Position numbers and translations under genes: made by a program
Shown: positions 21,717 through 31,750 of the stretch, one piece after another
How positions within the stretch are numbered: the first letter of the stretch is position 1
Layout of the letters: each line of letters starts with the position of its first letter
Assembly (NCBI RefSeq): GCF_029227915.1
Contig: NC_079887.1
Coordinates: forward strand, 26,535,650 to 26,599,649
Origin: Hydractinia symbiolongicarpus
Taxonomy: Eukaryota > Cnidaria > Hydrozoa > Anthoathecata > Hydractiniidae
DNA: 64,000 nt
Direction: 5' to 3'
The notes under the pieces: generated by a model
What the model saw: only the letters and a program-made list of their open reading frames with translations
Database searches by the model: none
What the model was told of the DNA's origin: nothing

Positions 21717-24569
21717 ATGTGTAACTTGATAGTCGGTCATTTGAACGTAAACTCGTTGCGAAACAAGTTCGAAGCAATTGATTTAACTTTTAAGCACAAT
21801 ATTGATGTTCTGCTTCTAACTGAAACGAAAATAGATGAATCGTTCACTGATGCTCAATTTAAGTTAGATAATTACGCAATTCTGAGGAAAGATAGAAATG
21901 GACATGGTGGCGGTATTTTGCTCTATATAAATGAAAATATTCCCTTCAAAGTGTTGCGAAAATATACTTTACCGGATGATATCGAAGTTTTAGTTGTCGA
22001 AATAAATCTTCGAAAACGCAAATGGCTTTTAATCGGTGCATATAAACCACCGTTACAAAAAAATTACTACTTTTTAACTCAAATCGCAAATGTATTGATT
22101 TCACATCACAACTATCACGAAAACATCATAATTATGGGTGATTTAAACATGGAAATAAGTGACACAGATTTCGATAACTTCATTTCAACATACGACCTCC
22201 ATAGACTAATCAAATCACCAACCTGCTTTAAGTCAAGTACTTCGCCTTCTTGCATTGATCACATATTAACAAATCAACCAAATTTCTTTAAAAATAGTGT
22301 AACAATCGAAACTGGCATATCAGATTGGCATTTATTTGTTGGAAGTGTGATGAGAATGAACGTGATTAAAGGCGACCCAATTGTGAAACACTACAGAAAT
22401 TACAACAAAATTGACTACTTTGATTTTGAAAGAACATTATCAATGAACTTTTTGAAATTACTTGAGAACAATTACGACTTTAACCAATTCAATTTATGCA
22501 TCACGTCTACGCTAAACCATTTTGCACCATTGAAAAAGAAAATACTAAGATTCAATAACGCACCTTTTATCACCAAGGAGCTTCGCAAAGCTATTATGCA
22601 CAGATCCAAACTTCGTCGCATATATAACAAATCACGATCAAAAGAAAATTGGTCCAACTTCACTAGACAGAGAAACTACTGTGTTTCCTTATTACGAAAA
22701 ACCAGACGTTCGTATTTCAAGGGTTTACGTATGACAAGCATTACTGATAATAAAAAGTTCTGGAAGTCTGTCAAGCCATTGTTTTCAAACGTTAGTTATA
22801 ACACCAACAAAATTATCTTAATCGAGAAAGAAAAAATAGTCACCGACGAACAAAAATTATGCAAAATCTTCAATGAATATTACACCAACATCACGAAAAA
22901 TTTACCAATCAAACCAAACGATGATACACATACAGCAACCATTCACGATGCAATCCACTCGTATACTAATCACATCAGTATTTTGAAAATTCGTGAAGAT
23001 GTGGGTTATGATGAAAAGTTCTATTTTTCGCTGGTTGAACAGCCTGATGTTCTCAAAGTCATCAAAGACATGGATGCAAAGAAATCTTCTGTTAGTGGTG
23101 ATTTTCCAGTTTTTATGTTGAAAAAGTTTATTCATATCTTTGTTCCTATCCTCACTAATATTATAAATTTTTGTTTACAGTCTAATATTTTTCCTGATGA
23201 TTTAAAACTTGCAGAGGTTATACCTGTTTTTAAGAATGATGACTGTAATGATAAGGAGAACTATAGACCTGTTAGCTTGCTTCCCTGTTTATCAAAAGTT
23301 TTTGAAAGAATTATTCTTAATCAAATGCACACTTTTATGCATGACAAACTCAGCCCTCATCTATCAGGCTTCAGAAAGGGTTATAATACACAATATGCTC
23401 TCATTCGAATGATTGAACAATGGAAAAGCACACTTGATAATAAGGGTGTAGTTGGAGCAGTGCTAATGGACCTTTCAAAAGCTTTTGATACTATCAACCA
23501 TGATTTGCTTATTGCAAAGCTGCATGCCTATGGTTTTTCTGAATCTTCTTTATTATTTATTCACTCATACTTGAAAAATCGTTTTCAGAGGACCAGAATA
23601 AATTCTTCTTTTAGCGAATGGCTTCCTCTTCAAGTTGGAGTTCCACAAGGATCAATCTTAGGACCTCCTTTCTTCAATTATTCTATAAACGATTTATTCT
23701 GGTTCATTATTCAATCATCCCTTTGTAACTTTGCAGATGATAACACCTTATATGCTTGTGAAAATTCATTAGAAGATGTAAAACAAACACTGCTTACTAA
23801 TTTGGTCATAGTTAATAATTGGTTTTATGAAAATTACTTAGCAATAAATTTGAAAAAGTATCAATATATTGTATTAGGTCATCACGATGAAAGTTTGATA
23901 TTTAACCATTTGAAAATTGCGTGTAAATCGTCTGTAGTGCTTCTTGGTGTTACGATTGACTCGAGACTAAACTTTCATTCGCATGTCAAAAACATCTGTA
24001 ATAAGGCTAGTAGGAAACTCAACGTGCTTCAAAGGATATCTTCCTTTTTGACACCCAAGATGAAGCGTTTTCTCTTCAATTCATTTATTTTGTCTCAGTT
24101 TTCTTACTGTCCCTTAGTATGGATGTTTTGTGGAAAAGTTGCGAATGATCGAATCAATCGTATTCATGAACGTTGTCTAAGAATCATACAGGACGATATA
24201 AATGGCAGTTACGATGAACTTTTATCTTTATGTAATGTTAAAAATATTCACATCATCAATTTACAGAATTTAATGAAAGAGGTTTACAAATTTTTAAATG
24301 GATTGTCACCTCTATATATGAACGAGATATTTTCTGTTAGGGAAAACAAGTACAACCTTCGTTGCTTTAATTTGATCAGGCGACCAACTTGTCGAACAAC
24401 GTACTATGGCTTAAATACTTTATCAAATATTGCAGGGAAGCTATGGATATCTGTGCCTGACGCTACAAAGAATGCTCCTTCTCTCGAAGCCTTCCGTAGC
24501 TCAATAAAATTTTGGGAAGGTGATGTTTGCACCTGTAAAATATACATGGATATACCATACATATTTTAA
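21717..24569 (+). CDS. LINE ORF2: APE endonuclease-reverse transcriptase
   Basis: A 950-residue intact frame. It nicks target DNA and copies the element RNA there (target-primed reverse transcription). Endonuclease, residues about 3-215: HLNVNSL at 8-14, TETK at 35-38 (E36), GDLN at 141-144, IDHI at 180-183 (D181) and SDWH at 202-205 (D203, H205), so the catalytic set looks complete. Reverse transcriptase, about 490-755: ENYRPVSLLP at 514-523, motif A LMDLSKAFD at 583-591 (D585), motif B GVPQGSILGP at 641-650, motif C FADD at 672-675 (D674, D675) and GVTIDSRLNF at 744-753. The C-terminal block about 789-827 (SQFSYCPLVWMF, RIHERCLR) is typical of CR1/L2-group proteins. No RNase H domain is seen. 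Oddities are GPPFFNYS after motif B and KKYQY near 713, where relatives usually have a leucine and a cysteine; mild decay may have begun. The ATG chosen is the first after the ORF1 TGA, but the frame is open upstream. Confidence 0.94.
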   Translation: MCNLIVGHLNVNSLRNKFEAIDLTFKHNIDVLLLTETKIDESFTDAQFKLDNYAILRKDRNGHGGGILLYINENIPFKVLRKYTLPDDIEVLVVEINLRKRKWLLIGAYKPPLQKNYYFLTQIANVLISHHNYHENIIIMGDLNMEISDTDFDNFISTYDLHRLIKSPTCFKSSTSPSCIDHILTNQPNFFKNSVTIETGISDWHLFVGSVMRMNVIKGDPIVKHYRNYNKIDYFDFERTLSMNFLKLLENNYDFNQFNLCITSTLNHFAPLKKKILRFNNAPFITKELRKAIMHRSKLRRIYNKSRSKENWSNFTRQRNYCVSLLRKTRRSYFKGLRMTSITDNKKFWKSVKPLFSNVSYNTNKIILIEKEKIVTDEQKLCKIFNEYYTNITKNLPIKPNDDTHTATIHDAIHSYTNHISILKIREDVGYDEKFYFSLVEQPDVLKVIKDMDAKKSSVSGDFPVFMLKKFIHIFVPILTNIINFCLQSNIFPDDLKLAEVIPVFKNDDCNDKENYRPVSLLPCLSKVFERIILNQMHTFMHDKLSPHLSGFRKGYNTQYALIRMIEQWKSTLDNKGVVGAVLMDLSKAFDTINHDLLIAKLHAYGFSESSLLFIHSYLKNRFQRTRINSSFSEWLPLQVGVPQGSILGPPFFNYSINDLFWFIIQSSLCNFADDNTLYACENSLEDVKQTLLTNLVIVNNWFYENYLAINLKKYQYIVLGHHDESLIFNHLKIACKSSVVLLGVTIDSRLNFHSHVKNICNKASRKLNVLQRISSFLTPKMKRFLFNSFILSQFSYCPLVWMFCGKVANDRINRIHERCLRIIQDDINGSYDELLSLCNVKNIHIINLQNLMKEVYKFLNGLSPLYMNEIFSVRENKYNLRCFNLIRRPTCRTTYYGLNTLSNIAGKLWISVPDATKNAPSLEAFRSSIKFWEGDVCTCKIYMDIPYIF

Positions 24570-24575
24570 CTTTAC

Positions 24576-24595
24576 TTATTTATTTATTTATTTTT
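24576..24595 (+). repeat. (TTAT)n microsatellite in LINE 3' UTR
   Basis: About four and a half perfect TTAT units just after the ORF2 stop, running into a T tract. It may be slippage-prone sequence of the element itself rather than a marker of an insertion end. Confidence 0.75.
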
Positions 24596-24635
24596 CTTAT
24601 TTTTTATCGCTGTTTGCCTTGTTTTACGTTTTGTT

Positions 24636-24678
24636 GTCGATTTAAATTAGTTATTTAAATACTATTGTATCTATCGAC
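24636..24678 (+). promoter_or_regulatory. Potential stem-loop in LINE 3' UTR
   Basis: ATTTAAAT at 24640-24647 and again at 24653-24660 are self-complementary and can form an 8-bp stem around a 5-nt loop (TAGTT). GTCG at 24636-24639 can pair with CGAC at 24675-24678 as a clamp, leaving a 14-nt bulge at 24661-24674. Position just upstream of the tail fits a recognition hairpin for reverse transcription, but AT palindromes are common in AT-rich DNA. Confidence 0.35.
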
Positions 24679-24682
24679 GTTA

Positions 24683-24688
24683 AATAAA
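24683..24688 (+). terminator. AATAAA polyadenylation signal of the LINE
   Basis: A canonical AATAAA hexamer 114 bp after the ORF2 stop and a few bases before the repeated A-rich tail. It fits 3'-end formation of the element transcript. Confidence 0.65.
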
Positions 24689-24691
24689 GAG

Positions 24692-24719
24692 AAAATCAAA
24701 AATCAAAATCAAAAAATCA
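24692..24719 (+). repeat. LINE 3' tail of (A4-6TC) repeats
   Basis: Four successive units of the form A(4-6)TC end the element. Short tandem repeats in place of a plain poly(A) tail are typical of CR1/L2-group and several other LINEs. Satellite resumes at 24720; the final A at 24719 could belong to either side. Confidence 0.85.
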
Positions 24720-26689
24720 TACATTTGACTATACGTGCCAAGCCCGGGATTTACGGGAAATCGCGGGTTTTCGTTTCCCGGCGATTAAACTGCTTTTATT
24801 CAGCGTCTCATCAAAAATGAAAAGATTCTTGAAAACTACAAGTCTCATGCGTTTTAGTGGTGAAATAATAATTTAAAAAATCGTTTGGGAAATGAGTTTA
24901 CTCCCTGGGTACTTTCTTTGTATACTTTTGACTATACGGGCCGAGTCCAGGATTTACGGGAAATCGCAGGTTTTCGTTTGCCGGCGATTAAACTTCTTTT
25001 ATTCAGCGTCTCATCAAAAATGAAAACATTTTTAAAAACTACAAGTCTCATGCGTTTTAGTGGTGAAAAATTAATTTAAAAAAATCGTTCGGGAAATGAG
25101 TTTACTACCTGGGTACTTTCTTTGTATACTTTTGACTATACGAGCGAAGCCAGGATTTACGGGAAATCGCGGGTTTTCGTTTGCCGGCGATTAAACTTCT
25201 TTTATTCAGCGTCTCATCAAAAATGAAAATATTTTTGAAAACTACAAGTCTCATGCGTTTTAGTGGTGAAAAAATAATTTAAAAAATCGTTCGGGAAATG
25301 AGTTTACTCCCTGGGTACTTTCTTCTATACTTTTGACTATACGGGCCGAGTCCGGGATTTACGGGAAATCGCGGATTTTCGTTTGCCGGCGTTTAAACTT
25401 CTTTTATTCAGCGTCCCATCAAATATGAAAATATTTTTGAAAACTACAAGTCTCATGCGTTTTAGTGGTGAAAAAATAATTTAAAAAATCGTTCGGGAAA
25501 TGAGTTTACTCCCTGGGTACTTTCTTGTATACTTTTGACTATACGGGCCGAGTCCGGGATTTACGGGAAATCGCGGATTTTCGTTTGCCGGCGATTAAAC
25601 TTCTTTTATTCAGCGTCCCATCAAATATGAAAATATTTTGGAAAACTACAAGTCTCATGAGTTTAGTGGTAAAAAAATAATATAAAAAATCGTTCGGGAA
25701 ATGAGTTTACTCCCTGGGTACTTTCTTTGTATACTTTTGACCATACGGGCCAGGTCCGGGATTTACGGGAAATCGCGGGTTTCCGTTTGCCGGCGATTAA
25801 ACTTCTTTTATTCAGGGTCTCATCAAAAATGAAAACATTTTTGAAAACTACAAGTCTCATGCGTTTTAGTGGTGAAAGAATAATTTAAAAAATCGTTCGG
25901 GAAATGAGTTTACTCCCTGGGTACTTTCTTGTATACTTTTGACTATACGGGCCGAGTCCGGGATTTACGGGAAATCGCGGATTTTCGTTTGCCGGCGATT
26001 AAACTTCTTTTATTCAGCGTCCCATCAAATATGAAAATATTTTTGAAAACTACAAGTCTCATGCGTTTAGTGGTAAAAAAATAATATAAAAAATCGTTCG
26101 GGAAATGAGTTTACTCCCTGGGTACTTTCTTTGTATACTTTTGACTATACGGGCCAAGCCCGGGATTTACGGGAAATTGCGGGTTTTCGTTTGCCGGCGA
26201 TTAAACTTCTTTTATTCAGCGTCTCATCAAAAATGAAAAGATTCTTGAAAACTACAAGTCTCATGCGTTTTAGTGGTGAAATAATAATTTAAAAAATCGT
26301 TCTGGAAATAAGTTTACTCCCTGGGTACTTTCTTTGTATACATTCGACTATACGGGCCAAGCCCGGGATTTACAGGAAATCGCAGGTTTTCGTTTGCCGG
26401 CAATTAAACTGCTTTTATTCAGCGTCTAATCAAAAATGAAAACATTTTTGAAAACTACAAGTCTCATGCGTTTTAGTGGTGAAAAAGTAATTTAAAAAAT
26501 CGTTCGGGAAATGAGTTTACTCCCTGGGTACTTTCTTTGTATACTTTTGACTATACGGGCCAAGCCGGGATTTACGGGAAATCGCGGGTTTTCGTTTGCC
26601 GGCGATTAAACTTCTTTTATTCAGCGTCTCATCAAAAATGAAAACATTTTTAAAAACTACAAGTCTTATGCGTTTTAGTGGTGAAAAAA

Positions 26690-29600
26690 TAATTTAAAAA
26701 ATCGTTCTGGAAATGAGTTTACTCACAGGGTACTTTCTTTGTATACATTCGACTATACGTGCCAAGCCCGGGATTTAGGGTAATCGCAGGTTTTCGTTTG
26801 CAGGCGATTAAACTTCTTTTATTCAGCGTCTCATCAAAAATGAAAACATTTTTAAAAACTACAAGTCTCATGCGTTTTAGTGGTGAAAAAATAATTTAAA
26901 AAATCGTTCTGGAAATGAGTTTACTCACAGGGTACTTTCTTTGTATACTTTTGACTATACGAGCCAAGCCGGGATTTACGGGAAATCGCGGGTTTTCATT
27001 TGCCGGCGATTAAACTTCTTTTATTCAGCGTCTCATCAAAAATGAAAATATTTTTGAAAACTACAAGTCTCATGCGTTTTAGTGGTGAAAAAATAATTTA
27101 AAAAATCGTTCGGGAAATGAGTTTACTCCCTGGGTACTTTCTTTGTATACTTTTGACTATACGGGCCAAGCCGGGATTTACGGGAAATCGCGGGTTTTCG
27201 TTTGCCGGCGATTAAACTTCTTTTATTCAGCGTCTCATCAAAAATGAAAACTTTTTTAAAAATTACAAGTCTTATGCGTTTTAGTGGTGAAAAAATAATT
27301 TAAAACATCGTTCTGGAAATGAGTTTACTCACAGGGTACTTTCTTTGTATACATTCGACTATACGTGCCAACCCGGGATTTAGGGTAATCGCAGGTTTTC
27401 GTTTGCCGGCGATTAAACTTCTTTTATTCAGCGTCTCATCAAAAATGAAAACATTTTTAAAAACTACAAGTCTCATGCGTTTTAGTGGTGAAAAAATAAT
27501 TTAAAAAATCGTTCTGGAAATAAGTTTACTCACAGGGTACTTTCTTTGTATACTTTTGACTATACGAGCCAAGCCGGGATTTACGGGAAATCGCGGGTTT
27601 TCGTTTGCCGGCGATTAAACTTCTTTTATTCAGCGTCTCATCAAAAATGAAAATATTTTTGAAAACTACAAGTCTCATGCGTTTTAGTGGTGAAAAAATA
27701 ATTTAAAAAATCGTTCGGGAAATGAGTTTACTCCCTGGGTACTTTCTTCTATACTTTTGACTATACGGGCCGAGTCCGGGATTTACGGGAAATCGCGGGT
27801 TTTCGTTTGCCGGCGATTAAACTTCTTTTATTCAGCGTCCCATCAAATATGAAAATATTTTTGAAAACTACAAGTCTCATGCGTTTAGTGGTAAAAAAAT
27901 AATATAAAAAATCGTTCGGGAAACGAGTTTACTCCCTGGGTACTTTCTTTGTATACTTTTGACTATACGGGCCAAGCCTGGAATTTACGGGAAATCGCGG
28001 GTTTTCGTTTGCCGGCGATTAAACTTCTTTTATTCAGCGTCTCATCAAAAATGAAAACATTTTTGAAAACTACAAACCTCATGCGTTTTAGTGGTGAAAA
28101 AATAATTTAAAAAATCGTTCGGGAAATGAGTTTACTCCCTGGGTACTTTCTTGTATACTTTTGACTATACGGGCCGAGTCCGGGATTTACGGGAAATCGC
28201 GGATTTTCGTTTGCCGGCGATTAAACTTCATTTATTCAGCGTCCCATCAAATATGAAAATATTTTGGAAAACTACAAGTCTCATGCGTTTAGTGGTAAAA
28301 AAATAATATAAAAAATCGTTCGGGAAATGAGTTTACTCCCTGGGTACTTTCTTTGTATACTTTTGACTATACGGGCCAAGCCCGGGATTTACGGGACATC
28401 GCGGGCTTTCGTTTGCCGGCGATTAAACTTCTTTTATTCAGCGTCTCATCAAAAATGAAAACATTTGTAAAAACTACAAGTCTTATGCGTTTTAGTGGTG
28501 AAAAAGTAATTTAAAAAATCGTTCGGGAAATGAGTTTACTCCCTGGGTACTTTCTTTGTATACTTTTGACCATACGGGCCAGGTCCGGGATTTACGGGAA
28601 GTCGCGGGTTTCCGTTTGCCGGCGATTAAACTTCTTTTATTCAGGGTCTCATCAAAAATGAAAACATTTTTGAAAACTACAAGTCTCATGCGTTTTAGTG
28701 GTGAAAAAATAATTTAAAAAATCGTTCAAATGAGCTTACTCCCTGGGTACTTTCTTGTATACTTTTGACTATACGGGCCGAGTCCGGGATTTACGGAAAA
28801 TCGCGGATTTTCGTTTGCCGGCATTTAAACTTCTTTTATTCAGCGTCCCATCAAATATGAAAATATTTTTGAAAACTACAAGTCTCATGCGTTTAGTGGT
28901 AAAAAAATAATATAAAAAATCGTTCGGGAAATAAGTTTACTCCCTGGGTACTTTCTTTGTATACATTCGACTATACGGGCCAAGCCCGTGATTTACGGGA
29001 AATCGCAGGTTTTCGTTTGCCGGCAATTAAACTGCTTTTATTCAGCGTCTAATCAAAAATGAAAACATTTTTGAAAACTACAAGTCTCATGCGTTTTAGT
29101 GGTGAAAAAGTAATTTAAAAAATCGTTCGGGAAATGAGTTTACTCCCTGGGTACTTTCCTTGTAAACTTTTGACTATACGGGTCAAGCCGGGATTTACGG
29201 GAAATCGCGGGTTTCGTTTGCCGGCGATTAAACTTCTTTTATTCAGCGTCTCATCAAAAATGAAAACATTTTTAAAAACTACAAGTCTTATGCGTTTTAG
29301 TGGTGAAAAAATAATTTAAAAAATCGTTCTGGAAATGAGTTTACTCACAGGGTACTTTCTTTGTATACATTCGACTATACGTGCCAAGCCCGGGATTTAG
29401 GGTAATCGCAGGTTTTCGTTTGCCGGCGATTAAACTTCTTTTATTCAGCGTCTCATCAAAAATGAAAACATTTTTAAAAACTACAAGTCTCATGCGTTTT
29501 AGTGGTGAAAAAATAATTTAAAAAATCGTTCTGGAAATGAGTTTACTCACAGGGTACTTTCTTTGTATACATTCGACTATACGGGCCAAGCCCGGGATTT

Positions 29601-30400
29601 ACGGGAAATCGCGGGTTTTCGTTTTCCGGCGATTAAACCTCTTTCATTAAGCGTCTCATCAAAAATGAAAACATTTTTGAAAACTACAAGTCTCATGCGT
29701 TTTAGTGGTAAAAAAGTAATTTAAAAAATCGTTCGGGAAATGAGTTTACTCCCTGGGTACTTTCTTTGTATACTTTTGACTATACGGGCCAAGCCGGGAT
29801 TTACGGGAAATCGCAGGTTTTCGTTTGCCGGCGATTAAACTGCTTTTATTCAGCGTCTCATCAAAAATGAAAACATTCTTGAAAACTACAAGTCTCATGC
29901 GTTTTAGTGGTGAAATAATAATTTAAAAAATCGTTTGGGAAATGAGTTTACTCCCTGGGTACTTTCTTTGTATACTTTTGACTATACGGGCCGAGTCCAG
30001 GATTTACGGGAAATCGCAGGTTTTCGTTTGCCGGCGATTAAACTTCTTTTATTCAGCGTCTCATCAAAAATGAAAACATTTTTGAAAACTACAAGTCTCA
30101 TGCGTTTTAGTGGTGAAAAAATTATTTAAAAAATCGTTCGGGAAATGAGTTTACTCCCTGGGTACTTTCTTGTATTCTTTTGACTATACGGGCCGAGTCC
30201 GGGATTTACGGGAAATCGCGGATTTTCGTTTGCCGGCGATTAAACTTCTTTTATTCAGCGTCCCATCAAATATGAAAATATTTTTGAAAACTACAAGTCT
30301 CATGCGTTTAGTGGTAAAAAAATAATATACAAAATCGTTCCGGAAATGAGTTTACTTCCTGGGTACTTTCTTTGTATACTTTTGACTATACGGGCCAAGC
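26690..30400 (+). repeat. Segmental satellite duplication C, copy 1
   Basis: Matches about 44090-48300. Shared rarities include GCAGGCGATT (26800 / 44188), AAACATCGTT (27303 / 44691), ACAAACCTCATG (28072 / 45461), ACATTTGTAAAAAC (28461 / 46051) and CCTTGTAAAC (29159 / 46752). The offset grows from 17388 to 17590 to 17797 as the second copy gains monomers. Confidence 0.82.
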
Positions 30401-30699
30401 CCGGGATTTACGGGAAATCGCGGGTTTTCGTTTGCCGGCGATTAAACTTCTTTTATTCAGCGTCTCATCAAAAATGAAAACATTTTTAAAAACTACAAGT
30501 CTTATGCGTTCTAGTGGTGAAAAAATAATTTAAAAAATCGTTCTGGAAATGAGTTAACTCACAGGGTACTTTCTTTGTATACATTCGACTATACGTGCCA
30601 AGCCCGGGATTTACGGGAAATCGCGGGTTTTCGTTTGCCGGCGATTAAACTGCTTTTATTCAGCGTCTCATCAAAAATGACAACATTCTTGAAAACTAC

Positions 30700-31750
30700 A
30701 AGTCTCATGCGTTTAGTGGTAAAAAAATAATATAAAAAATCGTTCAGGAAATGAGTTTACTCCCTGGGTACTTTCTTTGTATACTTTTGACTATACGGGC
30801 CAAGCCCGGGATTTACGGGAAATCGCGGGTTTTCGTTTCCCGGCGATTAAACTTCTTTTATTCAGCGTCTCATCAAAAATGAAAACATTTTTAAAAACTA
30901 CAAGTCTTATGCGTTTTAGTGCTGAAAAAATAATTTAAAAAATCGTTCTGGAAATGAGTTAACTCACAGGGTACTTTCTTTGTATACATTCGACTATACG
31001 TGCCAAGCCCGGGATTTACGGGAAATCACGGGTTTTCGTTTGCCGGCGATTAAACTGCTTTTATTCAGCGTCTCATCAAAAATGAAAACATTCTTGAAAA
31101 CTACAAGTCTCATGCGTTTTAGTGGTGAAATAATAATTTAAAAAATCGTTTGAGAAATGAGTTTACTTCCTGGGTACTTTCTTTGTATACTTTTGACTAT
31201 ACGGGCCGAGTCCAGGATTTACGGGAAATCGCAGGTTTTCGTTTGCCGGCGATTAAACTTCTTTTATTCAGCGTCTCATCAAAAATGAAAACATTTTTGA
31301 AAACTACAAGTCTCATGCGTTTTCGTGGTGAAAAAATAATTTAAAAAATCGTTCGGGAAATGAGTTTACTCCCTGGGTACTTTCTTTGTATACTTTTGAC
31401 TATACGGGCCAAGCCCGGGATTTACGGGAAATTGCGGGTTTTCGTTTGCCGGCGATTAAACTTCTTTTATTCAGCGTCTCATCAAAAATGAAAACATTTT
31501 TAAAAACTACAAGTGTTATGCGTTTTAGTGGTGAAAAAATAATTTAAAAAATCGTTCTGGAAATGAGTTAACTCACAGGGTATTTTCTTTGTATACATTC
31601 GACTATACGTGCCAAGCCCGTGATTTACGGGAAATCGCGGGTTTTCGTTTGCCGGCGATTAAACTGCTTTTATTCAGCGTCTCATCAAAAATGACAACAT
31701 TCTTGAAAACTACAAGTCTCATGCGTTTAGTGGTAAAAAAATAATATAAA
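30700..31750 (+). repeat. Segmental satellite duplication E, copy 1
   Basis: Matches about 58800-59860 at an offset of 28106 bp. Shared rarities are AAGTGTTATG (31511 / 59617), TTTGAGAAATGAG (near 31149 / 59255) and TTTTCGTGGTG (near 31320 / 59426). This is the longest-distance repeat pair I found in the window. Confidence 0.78.

Larger units (their letters stand above)
24570..24691 (+). other. LINE 3' UTR
   Basis: The AT-rich noncoding end of the element follows the ORF2 TAA. It begins with a (TTAT)n microsatellite at about 24576-24595, then T-rich sequence, an AT-rich hairpin at 24636-24660 and a polyadenylation signal near the end. In non-LTR elements the 3' UTR is what the reverse transcriptase recognises; which bases matter here is unknown. 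Confidence 0.8.
20521..24719 (+). mobile_element. Non-LTR retrotransposon (LINE), CR1/L2-like group
   Basis: A 4.2-kb insertion with the full LINE layout: an esterase-type ORF1, an ORF2 with APE endonuclease and reverse transcriptase, an AT-rich 3' UTR with AATAAA, and a short repeated A-rich tail. There are no LTRs, no RNase H or integrase motifs and no terminal inverted repeats. Only 14 bp lie between the 5' junction and the first in-frame ATG (20535), so the 5' UTR is either very short or lost by the 5' truncation typical of LINEs. ORF2 is uninterrupted for 950 codons, suggesting a fairly young copy, though ORF1 has an early stop. The esterase ORF1 and the C-terminal region after the RT point to the CR1/L2 group (CR1, L2, Daphne and Crack are candidates); the clade cannot be settled without a tree. 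It is the only copy in the window. Confidence 0.93.

Noticed and set aside
22472-22663. Small frames antisense to or overlapping LINE ORF1 and ORF2
   Set aside because: They overlap coding sequence with clear domains and show no recognisable features; shadows of the real frames.
20521-24719. LTR retrotransposon or retrovirus-like element
   Set aside because: There are no long terminal repeats, protease, RNase H or integrase motifs. The APE endonuclease, the RT type and the A-rich repeated tail identify a LINE.
20514-24726. A target-site duplication flanking the LINE
   Set aside because: Comparing both junctions with unoccupied monomers allows at most a single shared A; no longer direct repeat exists.
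25663-25860. Minus-strand 65-codon frames repeated at 28492, 46082, 50331 and elsewhere
   Set aside because: They are antisense readings of the satellite that overlap the plus-strand pseudo-frames, again explained by repetition.
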